NCBI GenBank assembly: GCA_030656435.1 | Contig: JAUSOA010000189.1 | Coordinates: 1-14,596 of the forward strand | Direction: 5' to 3' | Length of the DNA stretch: 14,596 nucleotides | Source: Acholeplasmataceae bacterium | GTDB lineage: Bacteria > Bacillota_I > Bacilli_A > Acholeplasmatales > Acholeplasmataceae | Part shown: positions 1 to 6,936 of the stretch, one piece after another | Layout of the letters: each line of letters opens with the position of its first letter | Numbering within the stretch: the first letter of the stretch is position 1 | Notes under the pieces: model-generated | What the model was told of the DNA's origin: nothing | The model's input: the letters and a program-made list of their open reading frames with translations, nothing else | Databases searched by the model: none | Translations under genes and position numbers: made by a program

Positions 1-126
1 ATCGTGATGCAAAAGGGCGAAATTAAGGAAAGCGGAAGTCATCAAGAACTCTTAAGATTAAAGGGACTTTATTACAATCTTTATCAGCTTCAATATGAAG
101 AAAAGGAAGTTAGTGAAGAAATATAG
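1..126 (+). CDS. ABC transporter ATP-binding/permease protein, C-terminal end (partial)
   Basis: Only the last 41 codons are present, entering from the left edge in frame 1 and ending at TAG (124-126). The peptide carries the tail typical of ABC exporter nucleotide-binding domains: a KGEIKESGSHQELL stretch, which is the usual 'G-x-(I/V)-x-E-x-G-x-H-x-E-L' after the H-loop, followed by GLYYNLYQLQ. This ending is known from MsbA/LmrA/YheH-type half transporters with a fused membrane domain, where the nucleotide-binding domain is C-terminal. Neither the substrate nor the presence of the membrane domain can be judged here. An intrinsic terminator follows directly, so it is probably the last gene of its unit. 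Confidence 0.8.
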   Translation: MVMQKGEIKESGSHQELLRLKGLYYNLYQLQYEEKEVSEEI

Positions 127-134
127 GATTAAAC

Positions 135-170
135 TAAGGGAGATTATCATCAATCTCCTTTATTATTGTT
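135..170 (+). terminator. Rho-independent terminator after the ABC transporter gene
   Basis: An inverted repeat with arms GGAGATT (139-145) and AATCTCC (152-158) is separated by 6 nt. It can extend outward through one G-U pair and A-T pairs to about 11 bp (135-162). A T-rich tail follows (TTTATTATTGTTT). It lies 12 nt after the upstream stop codon. Confidence 0.8.
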
Positions 171-198
171 TGATATTCTTATCAAAATCATCTACAAT
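170..198 (+). promoter_or_regulatory. Sigma-A type promoter of tldD-pmbA-AKR
   Basis: TTGATA (170-175) and TACAAT (193-198) are separated by exactly 17 nt. The predicted transcript would start near 205, about 15-20 nt before the tldD start codon. This argues against the longer tldD reading frame that begins at 166, because that ATG would lie upstream of the transcript. Confidence 0.75.
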
Positions 199-222
199 AG
201 ATTTAGGAAACGAGGGATTATG

Positions 223-1608
223 ATGCTAGAAAAATATATTTTACAAAGGCTTCTAAAGGAAGCGATGGAAACAGGTGCTGATTTTGCAGAGATATTTTTA
301 GAGGATACCAAATCATCAGCTATTCGAGTTATGAACGGTGAAGTGACCTCAATTGACCTAGGAAATGTTTTTGGAGCAGGAATTCGGTTGATTTTAGGTG
401 TTGATGAGGTTTACGGATATACCAATAAAATATCAGAGGAAGCAATCTTAGAAATCATTAAGAATCTAAGAGCATCCTTTCAATCAAAGAAAATTGATTT
501 AGTACCACTAGGGGATCAAAAACCATTCACCTACAGTATTCAAAAACCAATGCATAAAATACCAGTTAAGGAAAAGACAGACCAGCTTCAAGAGCTATCA
601 AAAATCATGAGTTCTCACGACAAAAGAATTGTTCAGGCGGTTTCTGTACTTGTTGAAAACGAACAAAAAGTACTTATCGCGAATTCAGACGGTATCTTTC
701 AAGATGACATTAGAACCTACACAAGATTATCTTTAATGGCAGCATCGGAAGAAAATGGGTTAATGCAGCAGGCATATGAAAGTCCAGGACGTCATATGGG
801 CTATGAAATCTTTGATGTCATTGATGCCAAAGCACTTGCAGTAGAGGTTGCTACAAGTGCGATTACTCTACTATCTGCAATCGAAATGAAGCCACAAGTA
901 ATGCCTGTAGTCCTTTATAATGGCTTTGGTGGAGTCATATTCCATGAAGCATGCGGACACCCATTAGAAGCGACTTCAGTCGCTAAGGGGCTTTCTCCAT
1001 TCGCGAATAAACTAGGTGAAAGAATTGGTTCTGATAAGGTGACTGCCTACGATGAGGGTGATCTAGAAGGAGAATGGGGAAGCTTAAACTTCGATGATGA
1101 AGGAAAGAAGACTCAAAAGAATTTACTAATTGAAAAGGGAATTTTAAAGGGATATTTAATCGATTATCGAAATGCTAGAAAAATGAAAATGGATACTACG
1201 GGATCTGGAAGAAGACAATCCTATAAGTATGCACCAACCTCTAGAATGAATTCAACCTATATCGCGAAAGGTACAGATAAGTTTGAAGATATTATTAAAG
1301 ATACCAAATATGGATTATTCGCGAAAAAGCTAGGTGGCGGTACAGTAGTACCAGCAACGGGGGAATTTAATTTCGCAGTTCAAGAAGGGTATATGATTGA
1401 AGACGGTAAGCTAACAACACCTGTCAGAGGAGCAATGCTCATCGGACATGGGAAAGATATACTATTTAAAATAGATAGAGTATCCGATAATTTAACATTT
1501 GGTCAAGGAATGTGCGGTTCCATTTCTGGAAGTATTCCAGTTGATGTTGGGCAACCAACCATTCGTGTATCTGAAATGACCGTCGGTGGATCAGGAGGTA
1601 AGAAATAA
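223..1608 (+). CDS. tldD: TldD-family metalloprotease, catalytic subunit
   Basis: Peptidase family U62 (TldD/PmbA). TldD is the zinc-bearing subunit of a cytosolic TldD-TldE(PmbA) heterodimer that degrades unfolded peptides and, in some bacteria, matures peptide natural products. The signature HEACGH (an HExxxH zinc motif) lies at 943-960, about residues 241-246. The C-terminal CGSISGSIPVDVGQP and TVGGSGG stretches match the family's conserved end. Length is about 461 aa, close to the usual 450-480. The open frame reaches back to 166, but I place the start at 223 (or the adjacent ATG at 220): GAGGG (212-216) lies 6 nt before 223, and a good promoter covers the longer N-terminus. The stop overlaps the pmbA start by one base (TAATG), so the two are co-translated. 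The nearby genes include no obvious RiPP precursor, so a general proteolytic role is the safer reading. Confidence 0.93.
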   Translation: MLEKYILQRLLKEAMETGADFAEIFLEDTKSSAIRVMNGEVTSIDLGNVFGAGIRLILGVDEVYGYTNKISEEAILEIIKNLRASFQSKKIDLVPLGDQKPFTYSIQKPMHKIPVKEKTDQLQELSKIMSSHDKRIVQAVSVLVENEQKVLIANSDGIFQDDIRTYTRLSLMAASEENGLMQQAYESPGRHMGYEIFDVIDAKALAVEVATSAITLLSAIEMKPQVMPVVLYNGFGGVIFHEACGHPLEATSVAKGLSPFANKLGERIGSDKVTAYDEGDLEGEWGSLNFDDEGKKTQKNLLIEKGILKGYLIDYRNARKMKMDTTGSGRRQSYKYAPTSRMNSTYIAKGTDKFEDIIKDTKYGLFAKKLGGGTVVPATGEFNFAVQEGYMIEDGKLTTPVRGAMLIGHGKDILFKIDRVSDNLTFGQGMCGSISGSIPVDVGQPTIRVSEMTVGGSGGKK

Positions 1609-2915
1609 TGTTTGAAAAATGGATAGCATTAGGCTTATCAAAGGGAATCACTGATTTAGAAATATTTGCAGTACAAAATAAAAGTTTAAAGCTTTCAGTC
1701 TATCAGGGAAAGCTTGATCAGCATGTTCAAAGTAATATCGAATCGGTAAGTATTCGAGGGATTTATGACAATAAGCTTTCAACGGTTCGATTTGAAAATC
1801 TATCGGATGAAACGGCTTCTTACATGCTGAATCAGTTAATTGAGAATGCGAAGGCACTCACTGTCGTGGAGCCTGCAATCATCTATGAAGGATCTAAAGA
1901 ATACCCAGTAGTAAGTGATGAACTCTTTGATTTTGGTAGCGTATTGGTCACCAAGAAAATTGAATTATTAAAGTCCTTAGAGAAAAAGATTTTAAGTAAC
2001 CCACTCGCAAGCCAAGTTCAAACAACACTCTATCAAGAAGTTGACACCAAGATATCATTAGTCAATTCAAAAGGGTTAAACCTAACCAGAAGAAACACAT
2101 ATGCTTATGCATACGCAGTAGCAGTTTTTGGTAAGGATGATGATATCGTTACATCCTATGATGTCAAGCTTGCGAAAAGATTTGATGAATTTAATGCATT
2201 AGATATGGCAGAAGTCACCATCGATAAAGGTATCAAAAAATTAGGTGGATCCTCAATACCTTCAGGTGAATATCCAGTCGTCTTTTCAAATGAAATGTTT
2301 TCAGATATCATCGATGTTTTCTCCTCTATTTTTTCAGGAGAAGCAGCCTATAGAAAGCTCACTCAATTAAAGGATAAGGTCAACCAACAAATCGCAGGAA
2401 AAGAAATTAATATCATCGATGATCCCCTATCCGATCTTGCATATTTCAAGAATCCTTTTGATGATGAAGGGGTCGCTTGTAAAAAAAGATATGTGGTTGA
2501 AAATGGCGTCTTCAAGGGATTTAATCATAATTTGAAAACTGCAAAAATATTTAATGAAGAGCCTACAGGTAACGGTTTTGGTGGAGGAATATCCTCTACA
2601 AATCTATACCTTGAACCAGGTAATATAGACTTCAATCAATTAATCAAACCAATTGAAAAAGGAATTTATATTACAGAGCTTATAGGACTACATGCAGGAG
2701 TGAAAACTGTATCTGGAGCATTCAATCTACAAGCGTCAGGTATGATGATTGAAAATGGTAAGCTTACCAAAGCAGTTAAAATGATTGTTGTATCGGGTAA
2801 CTTCTTCGAGATGATGAATAAGGTCTCTGGTATCGCATCCGATCTAAAGTTTAATACATCTGGAACAGGAAGTCCATCTGTTCATATCGAATCACTGATG
2901 ATTGGAGGAGAGTAA
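1608..2915 (+). CDS. pmbA: PmbA/TldE-family protein, partner of TldD
   Basis: This 435-residue protein is homologous in overall architecture to TldD but lacks the HExxxH zinc motif, as is known for PmbA/TldE. Family hallmarks seen here are the central PSGEYPVVFSNEM segment, the DDEG stretch, TGNGFGGG and the C-terminal GTGSPSVHIESLMIGGE. It is the non-catalytic half of the TldD/E heterodimer, helping to form the internal proteolytic chamber. The ATG overlaps the tldD stop codon by one base, and a strong AGGAGG (1593-1598) sits inside the end of tldD, so the two subunits are translationally coupled, which fits 1:1 assembly. The gene runs into the aldo/keto reductase with only 4 nt between its stop and the next ATG. 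Confidence 0.93.
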   Translation: MFEKWIALGLSKGITDLEIFAVQNKSLKLSVYQGKLDQHVQSNIESVSIRGIYDNKLSTVRFENLSDETASYMLNQLIENAKALTVVEPAIIYEGSKEYPVVSDELFDFGSVLVTKKIELLKSLEKKILSNPLASQVQTTLYQEVDTKISLVNSKGLNLTRRNTYAYAYAVAVFGKDDDIVTSYDVKLAKRFDEFNALDMAEVTIDKGIKKLGGSSIPSGEYPVVFSNEMFSDIIDVFSSIFSGEAAYRKLTQLKDKVNQQIAGKEINIIDDPLSDLAYFKNPFDDEGVACKKRYVVENGVFKGFNHNLKTAKIFNEEPTGNGFGGGISSTNLYLEPGNIDFNQLIKPIEKGIYITELIGLHAGVKTVSGAFNLQASGMMIENGKLTKAVKMIVVSGNFFEMMNKVSGIASDLKFNTSGTGSPSVHIESLMIGGE

Positions 2916-2919
2916 AAAA

Positions 2920-3912
2920 ATGTTTGAAGCAAAACAAGAACGTTATGAAAAAATGATTTACAGAAGATTAGGTACAAGTGGATTAAAGCTACCCGTTTTA
3001 TCGATGGGGATGTGGCAAAATTTTGGTGTTGATAATGATTATGAGAAATGCAAAGAAATAATCTTTGAAGCATTCAATCATGGAATCACTCACTTTGATT
3101 TAGCAAATAACTATGGTCCACCTCCTGGATATGCAGAGAGCATGATGGGGAGAATACTTAAGGATGGACTCGGAAGATATCGTGATGAATTAATCATTTC
3201 TACGAAAGCAGGATATGGAATGTGGAAGGGACCCTATGGAGATTTTGGGTCTAGGAAATATTTGATGGCATCCATTGATCAATCCCTATCAAGACTTGGG
3301 ATTCCTTATGTAGATATTTTTTATCATCACCGCTTTGACTATGACACGGACTTAAGAGAAACAATGCTTGCTCTTCGTGATATTGTTTTACAAGGAAAAG
3401 CATTGTATGTAGGATTATCAAACTATAATAGTGAACAACTCAAGAGAGCGAGTCAAATCTTAAATGAACTTCACGTTCCATTTGTGATTACACAGCCTTC
3501 CTATAGTATGTTAAATAGATGGCTTGAAAAGGACCAACTCCTAGAGACACAATATAGCCTTGGTGGTGGAACTATTTGTTTTTCTGCTCTTCAACAAGGA
3601 CTCTTAACCAATAAGTACATCAAGGAAATACCAGAGGACTCAAGAGCAAAGAATCCGAATTCGATGTGGCTGAAGGAAAAGGATATTACTCCTGAATACA
3701 GAGAGAAAATGAAAAAACTTGATCTTGTAGCTAAAAATAGAAATCAATCCATCGCACAGCTCGCACTCGCGTGGACCTTAAGAAATGAGAAGATGACATC
3801 TACACTGATCTCAACCTCAAAAATTTCACAACTTTATGAAAACTTAAAGACATTGGATCACCTAGAATTTAGTGATCAAGAAATACAAGCAATTGAAGAT
3901 GCACTTAAATAA
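2920..3912 (+). CDS. Aldo/keto reductase, YghZ/GprA type (L-glyceraldehyde-3-phosphate reductase-like)
   Basis: A 330-residue NAD(P)H-dependent oxidoreductase of the AKR superfamily with a (beta/alpha)8 barrel. The N-terminus (YRRLGTSGLKLPVLSMGMW), HFDLANNYGPPPG, STKAGYGMW-GPYG, SRKYLMASIDQSL and QPSYSMLNRW follow E. coli YghZ almost block for block. YghZ reduces L-glyceraldehyde 3-phosphate and other toxic aldehydes. The catalytic tetrad is visible: D60, Y65, K96 and H137. The ATG at 2920 is chosen because GGAGGAG (2904-2910) lies 9 nt upstream; an upstream in-frame TTG at 2902 lies inside that site. The third gene of the tldD-pmbA unit, it ends just before a strong terminator. The exact aldehyde substrate is inferred from similarity only. 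Confidence 0.9.
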   Translation: MFEAKQERYEKMIYRRLGTSGLKLPVLSMGMWQNFGVDNDYEKCKEIIFEAFNHGITHFDLANNYGPPPGYAESMMGRILKDGLGRYRDELIISTKAGYGMWKGPYGDFGSRKYLMASIDQSLSRLGIPYVDIFYHHRFDYDTDLRETMLALRDIVLQGKALYVGLSNYNSEQLKRASQILNELHVPFVITQPSYSMLNRWLEKDQLLETQYSLGGGTICFSALQQGLLTNKYIKEIPEDSRAKNPNSMWLKEKDITPEYREKMKKLDLVAKNRNQSIAQLALAWTLRNEKMTSTLISTSKISQLYENLKTLDHLEFSDQEIQAIEDALK

Positions 3913-3919
3913 TGAAATG

Positions 3920-3945
3920 AACTGACTTCGGTCAGTTTTTTTCTT
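3920..3945 (+). terminator. Rho-independent terminator with UUCG tetraloop
   Basis: Perfect 7-bp stem AACTGAC (3920-3926) / GTCAGTT (3931-3937) closed by TTCG, followed by a run of T. It ends the tldD-pmbA-AKR unit 8 nt after the stop codon. Confidence 0.93.
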
Positions 3946-3951
3946 TTCCTA

Positions 3952-3980
3952 TTGACATTCTTTATTTGTAGTGCTACACT
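3952..3980 (+). promoter_or_regulatory. Promoter of the ZIP transporter / DtxR-family operon
   Basis: Consensus -35 TTGACA (3952-3957), 17-nt spacer and -10 TACACT (3975-3980) preceded by an extended -10 TG (3972-3973). The predicted start of transcription is near 3987, immediately before the palindrome at 3994-4003. Confidence 0.88.
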
Positions 3981-3988
3981 TAAAATGG

Positions 3989-4008
3989 TTTTAAGGTATA
4001 CCTGAAAA
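3989..4008. promoter_or_regulatory. Candidate DtxR/MntR-family operator
   Basis: The core AGGTATACCT (3994-4003) is a perfect 10-bp palindrome. Flanking T4 and A4 tracts extend the symmetry to 20 bp, with one A/G mismatch pair. The GGT-N2-ACC arrangement resembles DtxR/IdeR/SirR boxes (TTAGGTTA... type). It covers roughly +2 to +22 of the predicted transcript, where a bound repressor would block initiation. The adjacent operon encodes a DtxR-family protein, so autoregulation is the natural inference. Confidence 0.7.
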
Positions 4009-4031
4009 CTAGAAAGAAAAGGGTGAACATA

Positions 4032-4856
4032 ATGCTAACATGGTTTATGGGCTTAGAGGTTTGGGTACAAGCATTACTCGGAACATTATTTACTTGGGGA
4101 CTAACAGCACTTGGTGCGTCTCTTGTCTTCTTCTTTAAAAACATTCAAAGAGACATCTTCAATTTAATGCTAGGATTTGCATCTGGCGTTATGATTGCAG
4201 CAAGCTTTTGGAGTTTACTTGCTCCAGCCATTGAAATGGCAGATGAGCAAGGTGCAATTTCTTGGCTTGTTGTTGCAGTAGGATTTGCATTGGGAGGAAT
4301 CTTCTTATATATTGCAGATAAAACCGTACCACACATGCACTTTGGCTTCAATCACGATAAAGAAGGTCTACCTACTAAATTAAAAAGAAATATTTTATTA
4401 GTATTTTCAATCACACTACATAACATTCCAGAAGGTCTAGCAGTAGGAGTTGCATTTGGGGCAGTTCAATATGTTTCAGGTGATCCACTTGCAGCAACAC
4501 TCGCAGCGATTGGTCTAGCAATCGGGATTGGTATTCAAAATTTCCCAGAAGGTGCTGCAGTCTCCATTCCTCTTAGACAAGAGGGGATGTCTAGAACAAA
4601 GGCATTCTTTTATGGACAAGCATCGGGAATTGTTGAACCGATTGCTGGTGTTTTAGGAGCTGTTTTAGTGACCTATGTCAGTGTCATTCTTCCCTATGCA
4701 CTTGCATTTGCTGCAGGAGCGATGATTTATGTTGTAGTTGAAGAATTAATTCCGGAAGCACAGCAAAAACAAACACCAAAGGGTGCACATTATGCAGTAT
4801 TTGGTGTGATGGTTGGATTTATTATTATGATGATGCTAGACGTTGCTTTAGGCTAA
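4032..4856 (+). CDS. ZIP-family divalent metal transporter (GufA/ZupT-like)
   Basis: A 274-residue polytopic membrane protein with about eight hydrophobic segments. ZIP proteins import Zn2+, Mn2+ or Fe2+ across the cytoplasmic membrane. The two metal-site signatures are HNIPEGLAVG (from residue 130, TM4) and NFPEGAAVSIPL (from residue 170, TM5). A histidine-bearing cytosolic loop, HMHFGFNHDKE, lies at residues 101-111, and EELIPEA near 237-243 is typical of the GufA subfamily. ATG 4032 is preferred over the in-frame GTG at 4023 because GGGTGA (4021-4026) gives 5-nt spacing to it, while the GTG overlaps that site. The downstream regulator starts 19 nt after the stop. The operator at 3994-4003 and the regulator's Mn-type ligands suggest manganese (or zinc) uptake repressed by metal; the substrate itself is not fixed by the sequence. 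Confidence 0.9.
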   Translation: MLTWFMGLEVWVQALLGTLFTWGLTALGASLVFFFKNIQRDIFNLMLGFASGVMIAASFWSLLAPAIEMADEQGAISWLVVAVGFALGGIFLYIADKTVPHMHFGFNHDKEGLPTKLKRNILLVFSITLHNIPEGLAVGVAFGAVQYVSGDPLAATLAAIGLAIGIGIQNFPEGAAVSIPLRQEGMSRTKAFFYGQASGIVEPIAGVLGAVLVTYVSVILPYALAFAAGAMIYVVVEELIPEAQQKQTPKGAHYAVFGVMVGFIIMMMLDVALG

Positions 4857-4875
4857 AAAAACGAGGTGAATTAAA

Positions 4876-5535
4876 TTGAACAGGGCAGAAGAAGATTATA
4901 TAAAAATGATTTATGAATTAACTGTTGAAAAGGATTTATTCATGATTAAAACTAACGAGTTATCTGATCGATTTGGGTTTACTGACCAAAGCGTCAATGA
5001 AATGATTAAAAAGCTGGAAACAAAAAATCTTGTTTCATTTATTCCCTATAAAGGGGTATCTCTAACACCCAAAGGAAAAACGATTGCGATTCGAATGATT
5101 CGCGCACATCGTATTTGGGAAGTCTTTTTAACTCAAAAACTCGGTTTTTCTTGGGAAAGCGTCCATGAAGATGCAGAAATGCTAGAGCACGCAACAAGTA
5201 CAGAGGTATTAGAAGCTCTCTATAAGTATTTAGGGAAGCCTAAATATTGTCAACATGGCAATCCAATTCCTAACTTAAAAGGAAAAATGGAAAAGTCGGC
5301 GACTTTATCCCTTGATGAGGTTGAAGTAGGGAAAACATTTGAAATTACAAGAGTTCTGGATTTAAAGGAGCTTCTCATCTTTTTAAATGAAAATGAGATT
5401 AGACTACACGATCAATATGAAATAATGGATAAGGATAGCTTCAATGGAGTCATTAAAATTAAAAATCAAAAAGGAACGAAGATTATTAGCATCAAAACAG
5501 CTAAAATGCTCTTCGGACATCAAATAAGCGCTTAA
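4876..5535 (+). CDS. DtxR/MntR-family metal-dependent transcriptional repressor with FeoA-like C-terminal domain
   Basis: A 219-residue cytosolic regulator. Residues 1-62 form a winged helix-turn-helix (RFGFTDQSVNEMIKKLETK). Residues 63-140 form the dimerisation/metal domain (HEDAEMLEH, CQHGNPIPN). Residues 150-219 look like the FeoA/SH3-like domain of longer family members. Aligned with B. subtilis MntR, likely metal ligands are D7 (MntR D8), H78 (H77), E101 (E99), E104 (E102) and H105 (H103). The Cys that DtxR uses at position 102 is Glu here, and D7 replaces DtxR M10; this pattern is associated with Mn2+ sensing. MntR E11 is replaced by K10. The start is TTG (4876) with GAGGTGA (4863-4869) 6 nt upstream. 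It is co-transcribed with the ZIP transporter and probably represses it through the palindrome at 3994-4003. Confidence 0.92.
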   Translation: MNRAEEDYIKMIYELTVEKDLFMIKTNELSDRFGFTDQSVNEMIKKLETKNLVSFIPYKGVSLTPKGKTIAIRMIRAHRIWEVFLTQKLGFSWESVHEDAEMLEHATSTEVLEALYKYLGKPKYCQHGNPIPNLKGKMEKSATLSLDEVEVGKTFEITRVLDLKELLIFLNENEIRLHDQYEIMDKDSFNGVIKIKNQKGTKIISIKTAKMLFGHQISA

Positions 5536-5558
5536 TTAAGATGAATTTTTAAAAACAA

Positions 5559-5586
5559 AAGACAAAAGTAACATTTATGTTACAAT
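5559..5586 (+). promoter_or_regulatory. Probable promoter of the mgtE pair, with inverted repeat over the -10
   Basis: An extended -10 (TGTTACAAT; hexamer 5581-5586) pairs with a weak -35 AAGACA (5559-5564) at 16 nt. The inverted repeat GTAACATTTATGTTAC (5568-5583; 6-bp arms, 4-nt centre) covers the spacer and half of the -10, so it could be an operator. The leader to the ATG at 5613 is only about 20 nt, too short for an M-box Mg2+ riboswitch. Confidence 0.55.
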
Positions 5587-5612
5587 GAAAATAACGAAAA
5601 AGGAGGGATAAT

Positions 5613-6932
5613 ATGCTAAAAACCATGGTTCAAAATGCTAATGATGCTTTACTTAAAGAATACCTAGAAGATATTCACGCGCATGACCTCTCCGAACTTT
5701 TTTTGGATTTAACCAAGGAAGAAAGACTTAGAGTTTACCATTTATTAGACACTGAAAAACTTGCTGACCTCGTCTCTTACTTAGATGCTGAAGAAGCTGC
5801 TGAAATCATTGTCGAATTTGATTTAAATAGACAAAAAGAAATTGTCGAAATGATGGAACCAGACGATGCCGTCGACATGATTCAAGAACTAGAAGATGAG
5901 GATCAGGAAGAACTTCTAGAACTACTTGGTGAAGAGTCTGAAATTGCACAATTAATCAGCTATGATGAAGATGAAACAGGTTCTGCAATGACAACTCTTT
6001 TGGTCTTTGTCACTCCTGATATGGATGTTAAAACGGCAACCAAAAAAGTAATCAAAGAAGCTGAAAATGTTGAATCAATCAGTACAATTTTCGTTGTAGA
6101 CAATCAAGGTAAATATCTTGGTGTTGTCCCTCTAAAGGTATTATTAAAGGCGAAAATGCCCTTAACAATTGAAGAAATCATGGAAGAACATCCATTTGCT
6201 TATGATAAAGAATCTGTTGAGCACACCGTTCAAGCGATTAGAAATTATGCAATCTATGAGCTTCCAGTTATTGATGAAAATCGGAAACTATTAGGAATGA
6301 TCACACTAGATGACGCATTAGATATTTATCAAGAAGAGGCTCAAGAAGACTTTGAAAAACTTGCTGGTCTACCAGAAACTATAGAAGATAGCAAAGCGAT
6401 TAGAACTGCATTTCACAGACTTCCATGGCTACTCACATTACTACTCATCTCAGTACCTATTTCACTAGTGACCCATTCATTTGAGCAGGTTTTAGCTGCT
6501 GTTGCCATTTTAGTAGTTTTTCAGCCTTTAATATTAGACTCTGCAGGTAATGTTGCAACGCAGACACTTGCCGTGACTTTAAAAATGTTTGCAACCAATG
6601 AAAAAGGATTAATCCGTAACTCGTATAGAGAGATTTTAACTGGCTTGATGAATGGATTTGCGATTGGACTTGTTGCTTTTATTATGACACTTGTCTTTGC
6701 ACATTTTAATACATCATTGACTCAAAATCCATTTTTAATTGCATTTGTAGTAGGATTTTCTTTATGGCTAACGTTATTTTTAGCACCCATAGTGGCCATA
6801 TTGATTCCATTAACACTTAGATTTTTTAAATTTGACCCAGCCGTTGCGTCTGGACCATTTATAACTACAATTATTGATGTTGCTGCATTGATCATTTATT
6901 TTGGTCTTGCTGGCTTGATGTTGGGGGTGTAG
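5613..6932 (+). CDS. mgtE: MgtE-family magnesium transporter, first of two
   Basis: A 439-residue Mg2+ channel/transporter of the cytoplasmic membrane. The acidic helical MgtE N domain spans about residues 15-125 (for example VEMMEPDDAVDMIQELEDED). Two CBS domains span about 125-185 and 190-245 and sense intracellular Mg2+. A plug/linker helix and about five transmembrane helices follow (about 265-439). The pore Asp of TM5 is present as D422 in GPFITTIIDVAALIIYF. The TM2 signature deviates: LDSAGNVATQ replaces the more usual LGMAGNIGTQ, placing D309 and A315 at glycine positions. AGGAGGG (5601-5607) lies 5 nt before the ATG. It lies 4 nt from a second, clearly diverged mgtE, so the pair is one operon. 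MgtE is normally a homodimer, so a heterodimer is possible. Some MgtE proteins also pass Mn2+ or Co2+. Confidence 0.93.
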   Translation: MLKTMVQNANDALLKEYLEDIHAHDLSELFLDLTKEERLRVYHLLDTEKLADLVSYLDAEEAAEIIVEFDLNRQKEIVEMMEPDDAVDMIQELEDEDQEELLELLGEESEIAQLISYDEDETGSAMTTLLVFVTPDMDVKTATKKVIKEAENVESISTIFVVDNQGKYLGVVPLKVLLKAKMPLTIEEIMEEHPFAYDKESVEHTVQAIRNYAIYELPVIDENRKLLGMITLDDALDIYQEEAQEDFEKLAGLPETIEDSKAIRTAFHRLPWLLTLLLISVPISLVTHSFEQVLAAVAILVVFQPLILDSAGNVATQTLAVTLKMFATNEKGLIRNSYREILTGLMNGFAIGLVAFIMTLVFAHFNTSLTQNPFLIAFVVGFSLWLTLFLAPIVAILIPLTLRFFKFDPAVASGPFITTIIDVAALIIYFGLAGLMLGV

Positions 6933-6936
6933 GCGA

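Noticed and set aside
166..222. N-terminal extension of tldD from the ATG at 166.
   Set aside because: It overlaps a well-formed promoter (TTGATA-17-TACAAT) and has no Shine-Dalgarno site. The conserved TldD N-terminus begins at the ATGs at 220/223, which follow GAGGG.
5526..5541. Overlapping palindromes TAAGCGCTTA and CTTAATTAAG at the end of the regulator gene, considered as a terminator or operator.
   Set aside because: The stems are at most 5 bp with no loop, and no adjacent T-run pairs with them properly. The strength is insufficient to call either.
5587..5612. M-box (Mg2+) riboswitch upstream of mgtE.
   Set aside because: The leader from the predicted start to the ATG is only about 20 nt, and the space back to the previous gene is 77 nt in all. 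The aptamer cannot fit and no conserved M-box elements are seen.
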